This document shows, in pieces, positions 34,417-43,308 of a stretch of DNA of 64,000 bases; position 1 is the first letter of the stretch; each line of letters begins with the position of its first letter. Under the pieces are notes generated by a model. It saw only the letters and a program-made list of their open reading frames with translations. It did no database searches and was not told where the DNA came from. The stretch comes from an uncultured Clostridia bacterium (lineage in GTDB: Bacteria; Bacillota; Clostridia; Peptostreptococcales; Anaerovoracaceae). A program made the translations under genes and the position numbers. Location: assembly GCA_937900415.1 (NCBI GenBank), contig CALCEY010000009.1, forward strand, positions 62,001-126,000. Direction: 5' to 3'.

Positions 34417-35379
34417 TTACCTTCGGTCTGCCGGCGCTCTTAGCGCGGTGCTTGCGTTTCTCAGTCTTTGAAGCGCGCTGTCAAATATTTCAGGCCGCTT
34501 GCTTTCAAACTCCATGTATTCGCCTGTGCCCGGATGGACAAAGCCTAAAACTCCTGCATGCAGCAGCTGTCCCTCAATACCGAAAGGCTGCTTCTTAGGG
34601 CCGTATACCATGTCTCCTACAAGCGGATGCTTGATATACGCCATATGCACCCTTATCTGATGAGTCCTGCCCGTCTCAAGTCTGGCTTCTATAAGAGTAA
34701 ACCTTCCGAAACGTTCCAGTACCCTGAAATGAGTAACGGCCCTCTTAGAGTTGGTTTCGATAACAGCCTGTCTGAGTCTGTTGGAGGGATCCCTGCCTAT
34801 GGGCGCATCCACGGTTCCCTCGTCCTGAATAAAATTATTAAAAACGAGGGCCTCATATTTTCTCGTCATCGAATGAGCTGCCAGCTGAGCAGAAAGAGCT
34901 TCGTGAGCCGTATCACTCTTTGCCACCACTAAAAGCCCGCTGGTATCCTTGTCTATCCTATGAACTATGCCCGGCCTTATTACGCCGTTTATGGAGGAAA
35001 GCCTACCCTTGCAGTGAAACATCACAGCGTTTACCAGCGTTCCGCTTTCATTGCCGGCCGCAGGATGTACAACCATGCCTCTGGGCTTATCAACCACCAG
35101 CAAATCCTCGTCTTCATACACTATCTTTAAAGGTATGTCCTCCGGAACCGCGTCGAGAACTTTAGCCTCGGGAATCCGTATCTCAATCTTATCGCCCAAG
35201 CTGACCTTATACTTTTTTGAAGAACATGCACAATCGTTTATCTTGACAGCGCCCGCCTCTATGAGCTTTTGTACAAAGCTTCTCGATATTTCGGGCAGCT
35301 GCAAAGAGAGCGCCGAGTCAATTCTGGCGCCCTGATTATCCTCATTTATTAAAAGCTGTACGGTTTCACATCTATCCAT
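34417..35379 (-). CDS. rluD: RluD-family 23S rRNA pseudouridine synthase
   Basis: 320 residues from ATG 35379 (GGAGG six bases upstream). An N-terminal S4 domain (RIDSALSLQLPEISRSFVQKLI) is followed by the catalytic domain with IVHRIDKDTSGLLVVAKSD, in which the Asp of HRIDKDTSG is the nucleophile, and GRTHQIRVHMAYIKHPLVGD. It isomerises uridines in the 23S helix 69 region in RluD proper. It is downstream of lspA as in many Firmicutes (lspA-rluD). Confidence 0.95.
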   Translation of the reverse strand: MDRCETVQLLINEDNQGARIDSALSLQLPEISRSFVQKLIEAGAVKINDCACSSKKYKVSLGDKIEIRIPEAKVLDAVPEDIPLKIVYEDEDLLVVDKPRGMVVHPAAGNESGTLVNAVMFHCKGRLSSINGVIRPGIVHRIDKDTSGLLVVAKSDTAHEALSAQLAAHSMTRKYEALVFNNFIQDEGTVDAPIGRDPSNRLRQAVIETNSKRAVTHFRVLERFGRFTLIEARLETGRTHQIRVHMAYIKHPLVGDMVYGPKKQPFGIEGQLLHAGVLGFVHPGTGEYMEFESKRPEIFDSALQRLRNASTALRAPADRR

Positions 35380-35537
35380 CATTATCCTCCACATACGGCT
35401 TTCTGCAAATTTTCCTTTTTCTGAATCCGGATTATTTCAAATCCGGCCGCACACGCATGCGCTTTTATGCGTCTCTGAAATGACAGCTTTATCCTCCGCG
35501 CATTACATGTTATCCGTTATTCGCCATATACCTTGCA

Positions 35538-36029
35538 TTACATATCTTCCGTTTTTTTGTCGTTTTTTCCATAAAAAGCCAGAGTATAAAGAATAAGAAA
35601 TCCCGCTCCCACGCACACTGCTATGTCGGCTATATTAAATACAGGCCATATTCTGAAATCAAACATATCCGTCACGAATCCTAAAAACAATCTGTCTATG
35701 AGATTTCCAAGACCACCTGCTATTATCAGGCATAGCGAAAGGGACAACGACCAGTGTTCTTTCTTATTTTTTTCCATATACCATATGGCTGCGAAAATCG
35801 CAGCGGCAGGCAAAATTATCAGTATAAAGCGAGCGCCTGAAAACATGCTGAAAGCTGCTCCCCGATTCTGAACATAAGTTATGTGAAACACATTTTCTAA
35901 CACAGGCACGCTCTCACCTATATACATGAGAGCCCTGACAGCGAATTTTACAATTTGATCCAAAAGCACGATTACTGCTATCAATAAATACCTGAGTTTT
36001 ATCATTTCAAAAGGCAAGCTACCTTGCAT
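35538..36029 (-). CDS. lspA: Lipoprotein signal peptidase (signal peptidase II)
   Basis: Up to 163 residues with four membrane helices and both catalytic-Asp motifs: GGLGNLIDRL and FNIADIAV. It removes signal peptides from prolipoproteins after lipid attachment. The start is uncertain: ATG 36029 has a GGGGG run too close, while ATG 36005 (MIKLRYLLIA, the more typical N-terminus) has only a distant AAGG. Lies between divIVA and rluD. Confidence 0.95.
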   Translation of the reverse strand: MQGSLPFEMIKLRYLLIAVIVLLDQIVKFAVRALMYIGESVPVLENVFHITYVQNRGAAFSMFSGARFILIILPAAAIFAAIWYMEKNKKEHWSLSLSLCLIIAGGLGNLIDRLFLGFVTDMFDFRIWPVFNIADIAVCVGAGFLILYTLAFYGKNDKKTEDM

Positions 36030-36098
36030 CCCCCTTATCGTTCCTGATTACAATGAATTATACAAGTTAAATTGAACTGTTCTTAGATAAATAAATTT

Positions 36099-36716
36099 TT
36101 ATTTTAAGTTCACTATGGTCTTTGACAAATCCTGATTGCTGATTCCCTGAGCCCTGCTTTCTTCTCTTCCGGAAGGTGAATTTTCACTGCCCGGTATGCC
36201 TGAAGCTCCGGATACTCCGTATGTGCCGGACATTGAAGCAGGCAGAAAGTCTTTTTCAAAATCCGCTAAAATATTTCCGCTCCCGAAATTAAGTCTTTCC
36301 AGTTCGTCTTCAAGCATTCTTCTGTATCTCGTTCTTAAGGTTTCGACTTTTATCTTAAGATTATTTCCCTCTTCGGTAAGTCTGGAAATAGACTCCCTGG
36401 CCTCCTTGGTAATCAAAGAAGCCTCAAGCTCCGCATTTTTAAGGAGGACCTCCGCTCTGCGCTCTGCGCTGGCTGCGATGTCGTTCATCAGGGACTTAGC
36501 TGCTTCCAGCGTTTCATACACCGAGTTTTCGGTATTAACCCGCTTGTCGGCATTGCCTTTGGCTCTTTCAAGCTCTTCTTTAAGCTTTCTGTTTTCTCTT
36601 ATAAGCTTCTCCATATCAACTATTATTAAGTCTAAAAAAGCGTCTACTTCTTCTTCCTTGTATCCTCTTACCGCTTTTGTAAATTCTTTATATTCAATAT
36701 CCGCAGGCGTAATCAT
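36099..36716 (-). CDS. divIVA: DivIVA-family cell-pole/division protein
   Basis: 205 residues from ATG 36716 (GGAGG five bases upstream; the TTG four codons earlier overlaps the site). The N-terminal membrane-binding domain has the conserved MITPADIEYKEFTKAVRGY and EVDAFLDLI. It is followed by a long coiled coil (residues ~35-150) and a Ser/Gly-rich tail. It marks negatively curved membrane and organises division and pole proteins. In a sepF-yggT-divIVA cluster. Confidence 0.95.
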   Translation of the reverse strand: MITPADIEYKEFTKAVRGYKEEEVDAFLDLIIVDMEKLIRENRKLKEELERAKGNADKRVNTENSVYETLEAAKSLMNDIAASAERRAEVLLKNAELEASLITKEARESISRLTEEGNNLKIKVETLRTRYRRMLEDELERLNFGSGNILADFEKDFLPASMSGTYGVSGASGIPGSENSPSGREESRAQGISNQDLSKTIVNLK

Positions 36717-36774
36717 TTTTTCCTCCAAAACTTTGATCTGATATAGTCTCTTTTTATTGCCGTTTATTCAAAAG

Positions 36775-37056
36775 CTAAAAGAAAAGAAAAAGCAGTCTCG
36801 TTAAGAGATTTGCAATCAATTCTATGAACAGCATCGAAAGCAGAACCGAAAAGTCGAACATTCCGGTATTGAATCTGCTCAGCAGCTTTCTGAAAGGCAT
36901 TACAAGCGGCTCGGTAAATTTAACCATCACCATGTAAAGTTTCCCTAAAAAGCTGTACGGATTACCGGCAAACCAGCTGAATATAGCTCTTATAAGCAGC
37001 AGCGTAACTAAAATGTTAGCAAACCACCGTATGGCGTAAACTATAATATATATCAT
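36775..37056 (-). CDS. yggT: YggT-family membrane protein
   Basis: 93 residues with two helical segments and the family motif FTEPLVMPFRKLLSRF after YSFLGKLYMVMVK. The conserved position between sepF and divIVA in Gram-positive bacteria links it to division or osmotic adaptation; its biochemical function is not known. Confidence 0.93.
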   Translation of the reverse strand: MIYIIVYAIRWFANILVTLLLIRAIFSWFAGNPYSFLGKLYMVMVKFTEPLVMPFRKLLSRFNTGMFDFSVLLSMLFIELIANLLTRLLFLFF

Positions 37057-37082
37057 ACTTTCCCCTTACTTCTTAACTTCGG

Positions 37083-37586
37083 CTATCTCCAAGGATTTTT
37101 TCCGCCTCCGAAGTCAAAGCCCCTTTCGTCTTGATTAGCCGCAATGTCAACGCTTTCAGGCGCAAAAATGAAAATATTGTTAGCGACTTTCTGAACGTTG
37201 CCATTTAAAGCATATGTAGCTCCACTTAAAAAATCAAATATTTTTTTTGCGGTTTCAGTTTCTATTTTTTCCAGATTTATTATTACAGGCCGTCTTCCCT
37301 TTAGGCTGTCAACCAGCTTAGGACATTCGTCAAAGCTCTTCGGCTCTATGACCACAAGCTTAAAGGCGCTCGTTCCCGCGACTGATACTCTTCTCTCTAT
37401 AGGGACTGCCTTCGGCGTTTCGCCCGATGAAGATGACGTCTTAGGCGTCTTGTATTCCGATACGGAAGGTTTACGGACGCTTTCCTTTGAAAGTCTCTCT
37501 TTCTCCGCCTGAAGCTCTTCTTCGTCAAACTCGTCCTCTATTTCTTCAATACCTACTAACTTTTTAAATGTGTCTGAAAATCCCAT
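37083..37586 (-). CDS. sepF: Cell division protein SepF
   Basis: 167 residues. An N-terminal amphipathic membrane anchor (MGFSDTFKKLVGIEE), an acidic linker, and a C-terminal DUF552 core (VVIEPKSFDECPKLVDSLKG, then PVIINLEKI and RIFDFLSG-like KKIFDFLSGATYAL). It tethers FtsZ to the membrane. It follows yggS by about 10 bases. Confidence 0.96.
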   Translation of the reverse strand: MGFSDTFKKLVGIEEIEDEFDEEELQAEKERLSKESVRKPSVSEYKTPKTSSSSGETPKAVPIERRVSVAGTSAFKLVVIEPKSFDECPKLVDSLKGRRPVIINLEKIETETAKKIFDFLSGATYALNGNVQKVANNIFIFAPESVDIAANQDERGFDFGGGKNPWR

Positions 37587-37597
37587 TACGGTTCCTC

Positions 37598-38296
37598 CTA
37601 TTTTTTCGAATAATCTCTCGCTCCGAAGATAAGCGTACCTACGCGGATCAGGTTGGAGCCTGCTTCTATCGCAACCTGAAAATCATTGGACATTCCCATG
37701 GAAAGGTACTTGAAATCCAGCCTTTCATGCTGCATGCTGCTGTATTTGTCATACAGCTTTTTCACCTCTTCAAAGTAAACTCTTGCGTCTTCGGGATTCT
37801 CTTCAAAAGGAGCGATACACATCAAGCCGCGTATTTTCACGTTGGGACACGTATCCAATATATCCTTTATCAGCTGTCCGGTCTCTTCCGTAGTAATACC
37901 GAACTTGCTTTCCTCCATCGCTGAATTCACCTGTATCAAAATATCCATGACGAGTCCGTGCTGCTCTGCCCGCTTATTTATCTCCTGAGCCAGTTTCAGA
38001 GAGTCTACCGAATGAATCATAGACACCTTATCTATTATATATTTAACCTTGTTGGTTTGCAGATGACCTATCAGATGCCAGCGCACAGGCTTTACATGGT
38101 CGAACTTGTCCATTATTTCCTGAACCTTGTTCTCTCCTATATCTGTAATGCCGTTATCTATAGCCTCGTTTATCTCTTCCGCCGTATGCAGCTTTGTAAC
38201 AGCCACCAGAAGTACGTCTTCCCCCGAACGACCCGATTTTTTTGCCGCCTCTTCTTTCATCTCAATGACGCGCTTGATATTTTCTCCGATCGACAT
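37598..38296 (-). CDS. yggS: YggS-family PLP-binding protein (PLP homeostasis)
   Basis: 232 residues from ATG 38296 (AGAGGTG upstream; TTG five codons earlier rejected). The PLP lysine is in LLVAVTKLHTAEEI, followed by GENKVQEIMDK, WHLIGHLQTNKVKYI and the C-terminal LSMGMSNDFQVAIEAGSN phosphate-binding segment. A monomeric fold-III PLP carrier rather than an enzyme. Neighbour of sepF as usual in Firmicutes. Confidence 0.96.
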   Translation of the reverse strand: MSIGENIKRVIEMKEEAAKKSGRSGEDVLLVAVTKLHTAEEINEAIDNGITDIGENKVQEIMDKFDHVKPVRWHLIGHLQTNKVKYIIDKVSMIHSVDSLKLAQEINKRAEQHGLVMDILIQVNSAMEESKFGITTEETGQLIKDILDTCPNVKIRGLMCIAPFEENPEDARVYFEEVKKLYDKYSSMQHERLDFKYLSMGMSNDFQVAIEAGSNLIRVGTLIFGARDYSKK

Positions 38297-38312
38297 TTTA
38301 TCACCTCTCAAA

Positions 38313-39236
38313 TTATTTTCCCTGCTTTAAAATCTCATCGTAGCTTTCTACGGTTGCAACATATTGACCTTCGCTGTCGTAATAATAATTTTTTTCCACC
38401 ACTGTCCTGCCGTCGTGGGAGGACAGAATGCTTACAGGCGTAAACACTGATTTTCCAAGCTTATTTACCACATATACACCCTTGACCCCGTCCTTTTCCA
38501 CTATGCTGTCGGTTTCAAGAATTATACCGCTGCGGCTTGAGGTTATCAGGCGGCAGTCTGCGATTCTGTATCTGTCGAAATCTTCATAAGACCTGTTGCA
38601 CGAAAGGACTATCTGATACTTTTCTCCCTGCTTTGTCTTGGAATAAACGTTCATTGCGACGGCTTCCCCGGCGCCGAAAGCAGCCTTAACGGTATATCCC
38701 TCTTCAAACTGCTCTGCGTCTTCTTCGCCGAGCCAGCATACGAGAAACCATTTACTATTGTCTATTATCTTAAAAATAGGGTCTCCCGGCTGTATATTCT
38801 GCGAAGCAAATTCCTTTTCGGAAGCTTCCTCCGCTCTGTATTCTTCGATAAAGGATTCCTTAAGGCTGCCAATGTTTTCAGAAGTCAGCCTGCTCTCGAA
38901 GCCATCGTAATAATAGCTTACGATTCCCCTCAAATCAGCATACTGTTCCTGTCCTCCTACGGAAACAACAGCAGTTCCCGAGCGCACCAGCCGTCCGGCC
39001 TCCTGTTTTCGTTCTGCACTGCCTCCTGTCCCGGACTTGAAAACCTTTTCATCTCTGACTATTACACATTCGGCTTCACGGACAGATTCCAGCGTGCCAT
39101 ACTCCGCCGTATATGTCTGAGTAAAAATATCCGTTACCTTGGGCACTATGTATATTATCGCATATAATACGGCAAAAATTACTATAAACAGAATTATCGC
39201 TGATTTTGTCTGTAATTTTATTTTAGTTTTTTTCAT
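38313..39236 (-). CDS. HlyD-like membrane protein of the sepF cluster
   Basis: 307 residues. One N-terminal membrane helix (SAIILFIVIFAVLYAIIYIV) is followed by an extracytoplasmic region with biotinyl-lipoyl-like halves (VIVRDEKVFKSG, RLVRSGTAVVSVGG) and beta-rich C-terminal part. This matches the HlyD-type 'efflux periplasmic adaptor' annotation common just upstream of yggS in Clostridia. There is no transporter gene beside it and no outer membrane in such organisms, so an adaptor role is doubtful; a cell-wall or division-linked role is more plausible by context. It is 16 bases upstream of yggS. Confidence 0.72.
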   Translation of the reverse strand: MKKTKIKLQTKSAIILFIVIFAVLYAIIYIVPKVTDIFTQTYTAEYGTLESVREAECVIVRDEKVFKSGTGGSAERKQEAGRLVRSGTAVVSVGGQEQYADLRGIVSYYYDGFESRLTSENIGSLKESFIEEYRAEEASEKEFASQNIQPGDPIFKIIDNSKWFLVCWLGEEDAEQFEEGYTVKAAFGAGEAVAMNVYSKTKQGEKYQIVLSCNRSYEDFDRYRIADCRLITSSRSGIILETDSIVEKDGVKGVYVVNKLGKSVFTPVSILSSHDGRTVVEKNYYYDSEGQYVATVESYDEILKQGK

Positions 39237-39276
39237 AATTTCCCCTTCGTATTATTTTAACACGAAATGTTGTGTA

Positions 39277-40032
39277 TTACAACATTTCTAAAGGGGGTTT
39301 TGACACAACCTTTTCCAGGATTTTTTTCTCATCCTTGGAAAGTTCTTTCTCTTTTTCCAGATAAGCTCTGAACAGATCCGGACGCCGTTCTTTCGTAAGG
39401 CTTAAGGCATTTTCATACTGCCACAGGCGTATCATCTTATGATTGCCTCCTGTCAGTACCTCAGGAACATCCATGCCTTCAAACTGTCTGGGCTTTGTAT
39501 ATTGATCACATTCAAGAAGCCCGGAATAGATGGATTCATCCGCAATTGATTCGCTGCTGCCGAGAACGTCCGGAACAAATCTTGCCACGGCGTCAATCAA
39601 TACCATGGCAGGAAGCTCACCCCCTGTCAGAATATAGTCTCCTATTGAAATTTCTTCCATTTTCCAATAATCTATGACTCTCTGGTCTATCCCTTCGTAG
39701 TGGCCGCACAGAATAACCAGTTCTTCTTCCTCTGCCAGCTCCTCGATGGTTTTCATATCCATCACCTTTCCGCGGGGAGACATATATATGAGGCGTTTTT
39801 TTTCAGCCTCCACTGATTTTAATGCGTCGAAAACAGGCTGAGCAAGCATAACCATTCCCGGCCCGCCTCCGAACGGGGTATCGTCGGCTTTATTATGCTT
39901 GTCCCTGCTGAAATCCCTTATATTTATTAAATTTACATCTAATATCCCTTTATCCCCTGCTCTTCCGAGTATGCTGCTTTCAGTCACTGCGCCGAACATT
40001 TCGGGAAACAAGGTGAGTATATCTATTTTCAT
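39277..40032 (-). CDS. trmD: tRNA (guanine-37-N1)-methyltransferase
   Basis: 251 residues. SPOUT-fold knot motifs MSPRGKVMD, LILCGHYEGIDQRVID (as LVILCGHYEGID) and EISIGDYILTGGELPAM are intact. It methylates G37 of tRNAs using SAM, preventing frameshifting. Follows rimM as usual. rplS, which often comes next, is not present here. Confidence 0.97.
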   Translation of the reverse strand: MKIDILTLFPEMFGAVTESSILGRAGDKGILDVNLINIRDFSRDKHNKADDTPFGGGPGMVMLAQPVFDALKSVEAEKKRLIYMSPRGKVMDMKTIEELAEEEELVILCGHYEGIDQRVIDYWKMEEISIGDYILTGGELPAMVLIDAVARFVPDVLGSSESIADESIYSGLLECDQYTKPRQFEGMDVPEVLTGGNHKMIRLWQYENALSLTKERRPDLFRAYLEKEKELSKDEKKILEKVVSKPPLEML

Positions 40033-40123
40033 CCTTCCTCCTGAGGCCGTATCTTACGCTAATCTCTTAGTTTTATGAGACCTCATTATCATGTGCTTAT
40101 TTTCGCAATTATCTTATCTCCGC

Positions 40124-40624
40124 CTATTCGATAAGCCCCGGTATGAGGCTGACTCTGATAATTTTTTCTTCTATGTCTACCGAACGTATAAACTGCTTCA
40201 CGGCAGGGATAAGCGCCGAGCCGCCTTTTTCAAGTTCAACCTGATATATATCCTGCGCTGAATTCTGAATCAAATCGCTGACGATTCCTATAAGAAGTCC
40301 GCTTTCGTCATCCAATATGCGGCAACCTATCAGGTCTCTTATATAAAAGGTATCTTCAGGAAGCTCGCCAAGGTCCTCTTCAGTTATATAGACGTCCTTT
40401 TCCTTCAAGGTCTCCGCCTTGTTTCTGTCGTCTATACCCTTAAGCTTAACTATAACCATATTTTTCTGATACCTGACGTTTTCGATTTCAAGTTCTCCGT
40501 ATTTGTCAACTATGAGTCTTGAAAGTTCTCCGAAGCGTTCTTTAGAGCCTGCATAGCTGTAAATCTTCACTTCGCCTCTCAAGGCTACGGCATTGACGAT
40601 TTTACCGACTTTGATTTTCTCCAT
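40124..40624 (-). CDS. rimM: 16S rRNA processing protein RimM
   Basis: 166 residues. N-terminal RimM domain (VGKIVNAVALRGEVKIY) and C-terminal PRC-barrel (FYIRDLIGCRILD, SALIPAVKQFI). It assists 30S head assembly via S19. AAGGA lies upstream of ATG 40624. Lies between khpA and trmD. Confidence 0.96.
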   Translation of the reverse strand: MEKIKVGKIVNAVALRGEVKIYSYAGSKERFGELSRLIVDKYGELEIENVRYQKNMVIVKLKGIDDRNKAETLKEKDVYITEEDLGELPEDTFYIRDLIGCRILDDESGLLIGIVSDLIQNSAQDIYQVELEKGGSALIPAVKQFIRSVDIEEKIIRVSLIPGLIE

Positions 40625-40825
40625 TTTGCTTTTTTCCTTGTTTTATACGGGCGACATGTCCCCGGCATATGCGTTTTGACACGTGTATTTTGACATGTGA
40701 ACTCCGACGTACGGATATGATCATGTCATGTCTTATGCAGCGCCCGCAGCTTAAATTTACATTCCGTTTAACAGTATGGGCACATAAATACCGCAAGTAA
40801 ATATGTGCCCATTCTTTTGTAAAAA
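40625..40825 (-). promoter_or_regulatory. khpA-rimM spacer with hairpin and repeated TTTTGACAyGTG
   Basis: A perfect 11-bp inverted repeat ATGGGCACATA / TATGTGCCCAT (40776-40812) lies 14 bases after the khpA stop, and no U-run follows. Further on, TTTTGACACGTG (40674-40685) and TTTTGACATGTG (40688-40699) form a 14-bp-spaced tandem on the + strand. An unusually long, structured gap inside an otherwise tight operon; it might attenuate rimM-trmD expression. Confidence 0.45.
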
Positions 40826-41059
40826 TTATTCCTTTACAATTTCCACTGTCACCTTTTTGTTTTCTCTGGCGGCCGCGGCATTGACAACGGTACGAAGAGC
40901 TTTGGCGATTCTGCCTTGTTTGCCGATAACTTTTCCCATGTCATCTGAATCCACTTGCAGTTTGATAACCGTTCCCTGCCTTCCGCTGGTTTCCGTCACA
41001 ACAACGCCGCCCGGATTGTCCACGAGCGACTTGGCGATTCCTTCAACCAATTTAGTCAT
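40826..41059 (-). CDS. khpA: KhpA-type KH-domain RNA-binding protein
   Basis: 77 residues. One KH domain with GXXG loop in DDMGKVIGKQGRIAKALRTVV. Such small KH proteins (KhpA/YlqC) bind RNA, often with KhpB. Located between rpsP and rimM, the conserved position. Confidence 0.95.
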   Translation of the reverse strand: MTKLVEGIAKSLVDNPGGVVVTETSGRQGTVIKLQVDSDDMGKVIGKQGRIAKALRTVVNAAAARENKKVTVEIVKE

Positions 41060-41078
41060 TAGTTCTCACCGCTTTCTC

Positions 41079-41321
41079 CTACTGTAAAATTCCGGATTTT
41101 CTGAATAAGGACTTTACGGTGTCAGTCGGCTGAGCACCGTTGGCAAGCCATTTCTTTGCCAGTTCTTCGTTGATTTTGATTTCCTTAGGTTCTTTCATAG
41201 GGTCATAGTAGCCTACTTCTTCTATAAATCTTCCGTCTCTCGGCGCCCTTACGTCTGCTACTACTATTCTGTAGAAAGGTTTCTTGTGTGCGCCCATTCT
41301 CTTTAATCTAATCTTTACCAT
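41079..41321 (-). CDS. rpsP: 30S ribosomal protein S16
   Basis: 80 residues starting MVKIRLKRMGAHKKPFYRIV, with the canonical GRFIEEVGYYDPM segment. Assembly protein of the 30S body. It follows ffh by ten bases. Confidence 0.98.
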   Translation of the reverse strand: MVKIRLKRMGAHKKPFYRIVVADVRAPRDGRFIEEVGYYDPMKEPKEIKINEELAKKWLANGAQPTDTVKSLFRKSGILQ

Positions 41322-41331
41322 TTTTTCCTCC

Positions 41332-42672
41332 TTAAAATAATCCTCTGAATCTTTTATTTTTTTTCATAAAGCCCGGGTTGCTGAACTGTTTCATAAGTTT
41401 TCTAGCTTCCTCATACTTCTTTATCAAACTGTTTATCTTGCTCACAGGCTGGCCGCAGCCGGCAGAAATACGTTTTCTCCTGCTGGCGTTAAGCACCTGG
41501 GGATTTCTTCTCTCCTCCGGCGTCATGGAATATATTATAGCCTCCATCTGCCTGAATTCCTGCTCGCTTTTTTCAATGTCACTGTCGCTGACATTTTTGT
41601 TTTTCATTCCGGGCATCATATCCAGCATCTTGCCTATACCGCCCATCTTTTTTACCTGCCCGAGCTGCTCAAGAAAATCCTCCAGCGTAAATTCGTTTTT
41701 GCGCAGTTTCTTCTCAAGCTTCGCCGCCTGTTCTTCGTCAAAGCTCTCCTGAGCTTTTTCTATCAATGAAAGCATGTCTCCCATTCCAAGGATCCTGCTT
41801 GCCATTCTTTCCGGGTGAAAAGGTTCAAGCGCGTCGAATTTTTCTCCTACGCCTATGAACTTTACAGGCTTGCCTGTAACCTTTTTGGCCGAAAGCGCTG
41901 CTCCGCCTCTGGAATCACCGTCCATCTTTGTCATGATGATTCCGTCTATTCCCAGCTTATCGTTAAAACCCTCAGCAGCGTTCACAGCGTCCTGACCTGT
42001 AAGGGCGTCTACAACCAGCAGTATTTCGTGGGGCTTTACGGCCTTTTTAACTCTTGCCAGCTCTTCCATCAGCTGTTCATCTATCTGGAGTCTTCCTGCC
42101 GTATCGACGATAAGAACGTTGAAGCCTTTTTTCTCCGCCTCCTGTCTTGCAGCTGAGGCTATATCTTCGGCTTTACGGCTGTCTCTGTCCGTATATACCG
42201 GAACGTCTACGGTTTTTCCTACGACCTCCAACTGATCTATAGCCGCCGGTCTGTATATGTCGCAGGCACAGAGCATCGGTTTTTTTCCATTTTTCTTAAG
42301 ATAAGCGGCAAGCTTTCCGCATGAGGTGGTTTTTCCGGTACCCTGAAGTCCGACCATCAAAAGCACCGTAAAGCCGCTTGGCGAATACGTGAGCTTGCTT
42401 CCCGTTCCTCCCATCAGCTCTGTGAGCTGGTCGTTTACAATCTTTATTACCTGCTGTCCCGGCGTAAGGCTCTGCATAACCTCCTGTCCGAGGCATTTTT
42501 CCTTGACGTCGGACACAAATTCTTTAACCACTTTAAAGTTGACGTCGGCTTCCAGCAGGGCGAGCTTCACTTCCCGCATGGCTTCGTTGATGTCAGCCTC
42601 GGAAAGCACTCCTTTGCCCTTAAGTTTCTTAAACGTATTCTGGAGTTTTTCTGATAACGATTCAAACGCCAT
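41332..42672 (-). CDS. ffh: Signal recognition particle protein Ffh
   Basis: 446 residues. N-G-M architecture: GTPase motifs GLQGTGKTTSCGKLA, DTAGR and TKMDGDSRGGAAL, then a Met-rich M domain (MGGIGKMLDMMPGMKN, RRKRISAGCGQP). With 4.5S/6S-like SRP RNA it targets membrane proteins to the translocon; no SRP RNA gene was seen in this window. It overlaps the usual operon ylxM-ffh-rpsP, three bases after ylxM. Confidence 0.98.
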   Translation of the reverse strand: MAFESLSEKLQNTFKKLKGKGVLSEADINEAMREVKLALLEADVNFKVVKEFVSDVKEKCLGQEVMQSLTPGQQVIKIVNDQLTELMGGTGSKLTYSPSGFTVLLMVGLQGTGKTTSCGKLAAYLKKNGKKPMLCACDIYRPAAIDQLEVVGKTVDVPVYTDRDSRKAEDIASAARQEAEKKGFNVLIVDTAGRLQIDEQLMEELARVKKAVKPHEILLVVDALTGQDAVNAAEGFNDKLGIDGIIMTKMDGDSRGGAALSAKKVTGKPVKFIGVGEKFDALEPFHPERMASRILGMGDMLSLIEKAQESFDEEQAAKLEKKLRKNEFTLEDFLEQLGQVKKMGGIGKMLDMMPGMKNKNVSDSDIEKSEQEFRQMEAIIYSMTPEERRNPQVLNASRRKRISAGCGQPVSKINSLIKKYEEARKLMKQFSNPGFMKKNKRFRGLF

Positions 42673-42674
42673 AT

Positions 42675-43097
42675 CTATTCCTCCAAGTCTTTGATTATAG
42701 CCTTTATATTTTCGAGCCGTCTTATAAAAGGCTCCGCCTCTTTGCCTCCTGAAGCCGCAATATCGTCTGCGCCGGAGGCTTGCGGACTGCGGGCCCGGTC
42801 TTTTGCTGCGGCAAGCTTTTCCATACCTGCGATTTCATCTTCAATCAAAGAGATGGCTCTCTCTGTTTTCAAAAATTTATCCATAAGCCTGAGCTTAGCC
42901 TCATAATCTTCAAGAGCCTGTTCGGCTTTTTTAAGAGTATCGTGAACCGCCTGTCTGGAAATCTTATACTCCTGCGCTATTTCGGAAAGGGAAAGATTTT
43001 CCTCGTGATAAAGGGCCATCACCTGTCTCTGCTTTTCCGTCAGCAGAGCTCCGTAGAAATCATATAAAAGGCTTGCTTTTGTTATATCATCTACCAT
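42675..43097 (-). CDS. ylxM: YlxM-family sigma-factor-like DNA-binding protein
   Basis: 140 residues, longer than the usual ~110. The helix-turn-helix resembles sigma region 4: LLTEKQRQVMALYHEENLSLSEIAQEYKISRQAVHDTLKKAE (given here in parts only as LLTEKQRQVMALYHEE and LSEIAQEYKISRQAV). A C-terminal coiled, Ala-rich extension of ~40 residues is unusual. First gene of the SRP operon; thought to modulate SRP-pathway expression. Confidence 0.93.
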   Translation of the reverse strand: MVDDITKASLLYDFYGALLTEKQRQVMALYHEENLSLSEIAQEYKISRQAVHDTLKKAEQALEDYEAKLRLMDKFLKTERAISLIEDEIAGMEKLAAAKDRARSPQASGADDIAASGGKEAEPFIRRLENIKAIIKDLEE

Positions 43098-43244
43098 GGC
43101 GCTCCTTTATCCTGTTAAGCAATTCAACTTGACACGATGAGAATTTTAGCACATTGCAAAACGTCTGTCAAGCTTTTCTGCTTGAAAGGTTTGAAAACTT
43201 TAAAAGCCGAACATGCCGCTCGGTATTTGCGAAAAAATCAAAGA

Positions 43245-43281
43245 GCTCCGACGCGGGACACACCCGCGCCGGAGCCTTTTT
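43245..43281. terminator. Terminator between the tail locus and ylxM
   Basis: Arms GCTCCG-a-CGCGGG / CCCGCG-c-CGGAGC with a five-base loop. It is followed by CTTTTT on the + strand and by a T-rich stretch on the minus strand, downstream of the amidase gene (ends 43309). Confidence 0.75.
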
Positions 43282-43308
43282 ACAGTAAAATCACCTATAT
43301 GCTGTCTT

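Noticed and set aside
40602..40796. 64-codon minus-strand ORF between khpA and rimM
   Set aside because: Translates the hairpin and repeats, is Arg/His-rich with no start signal.
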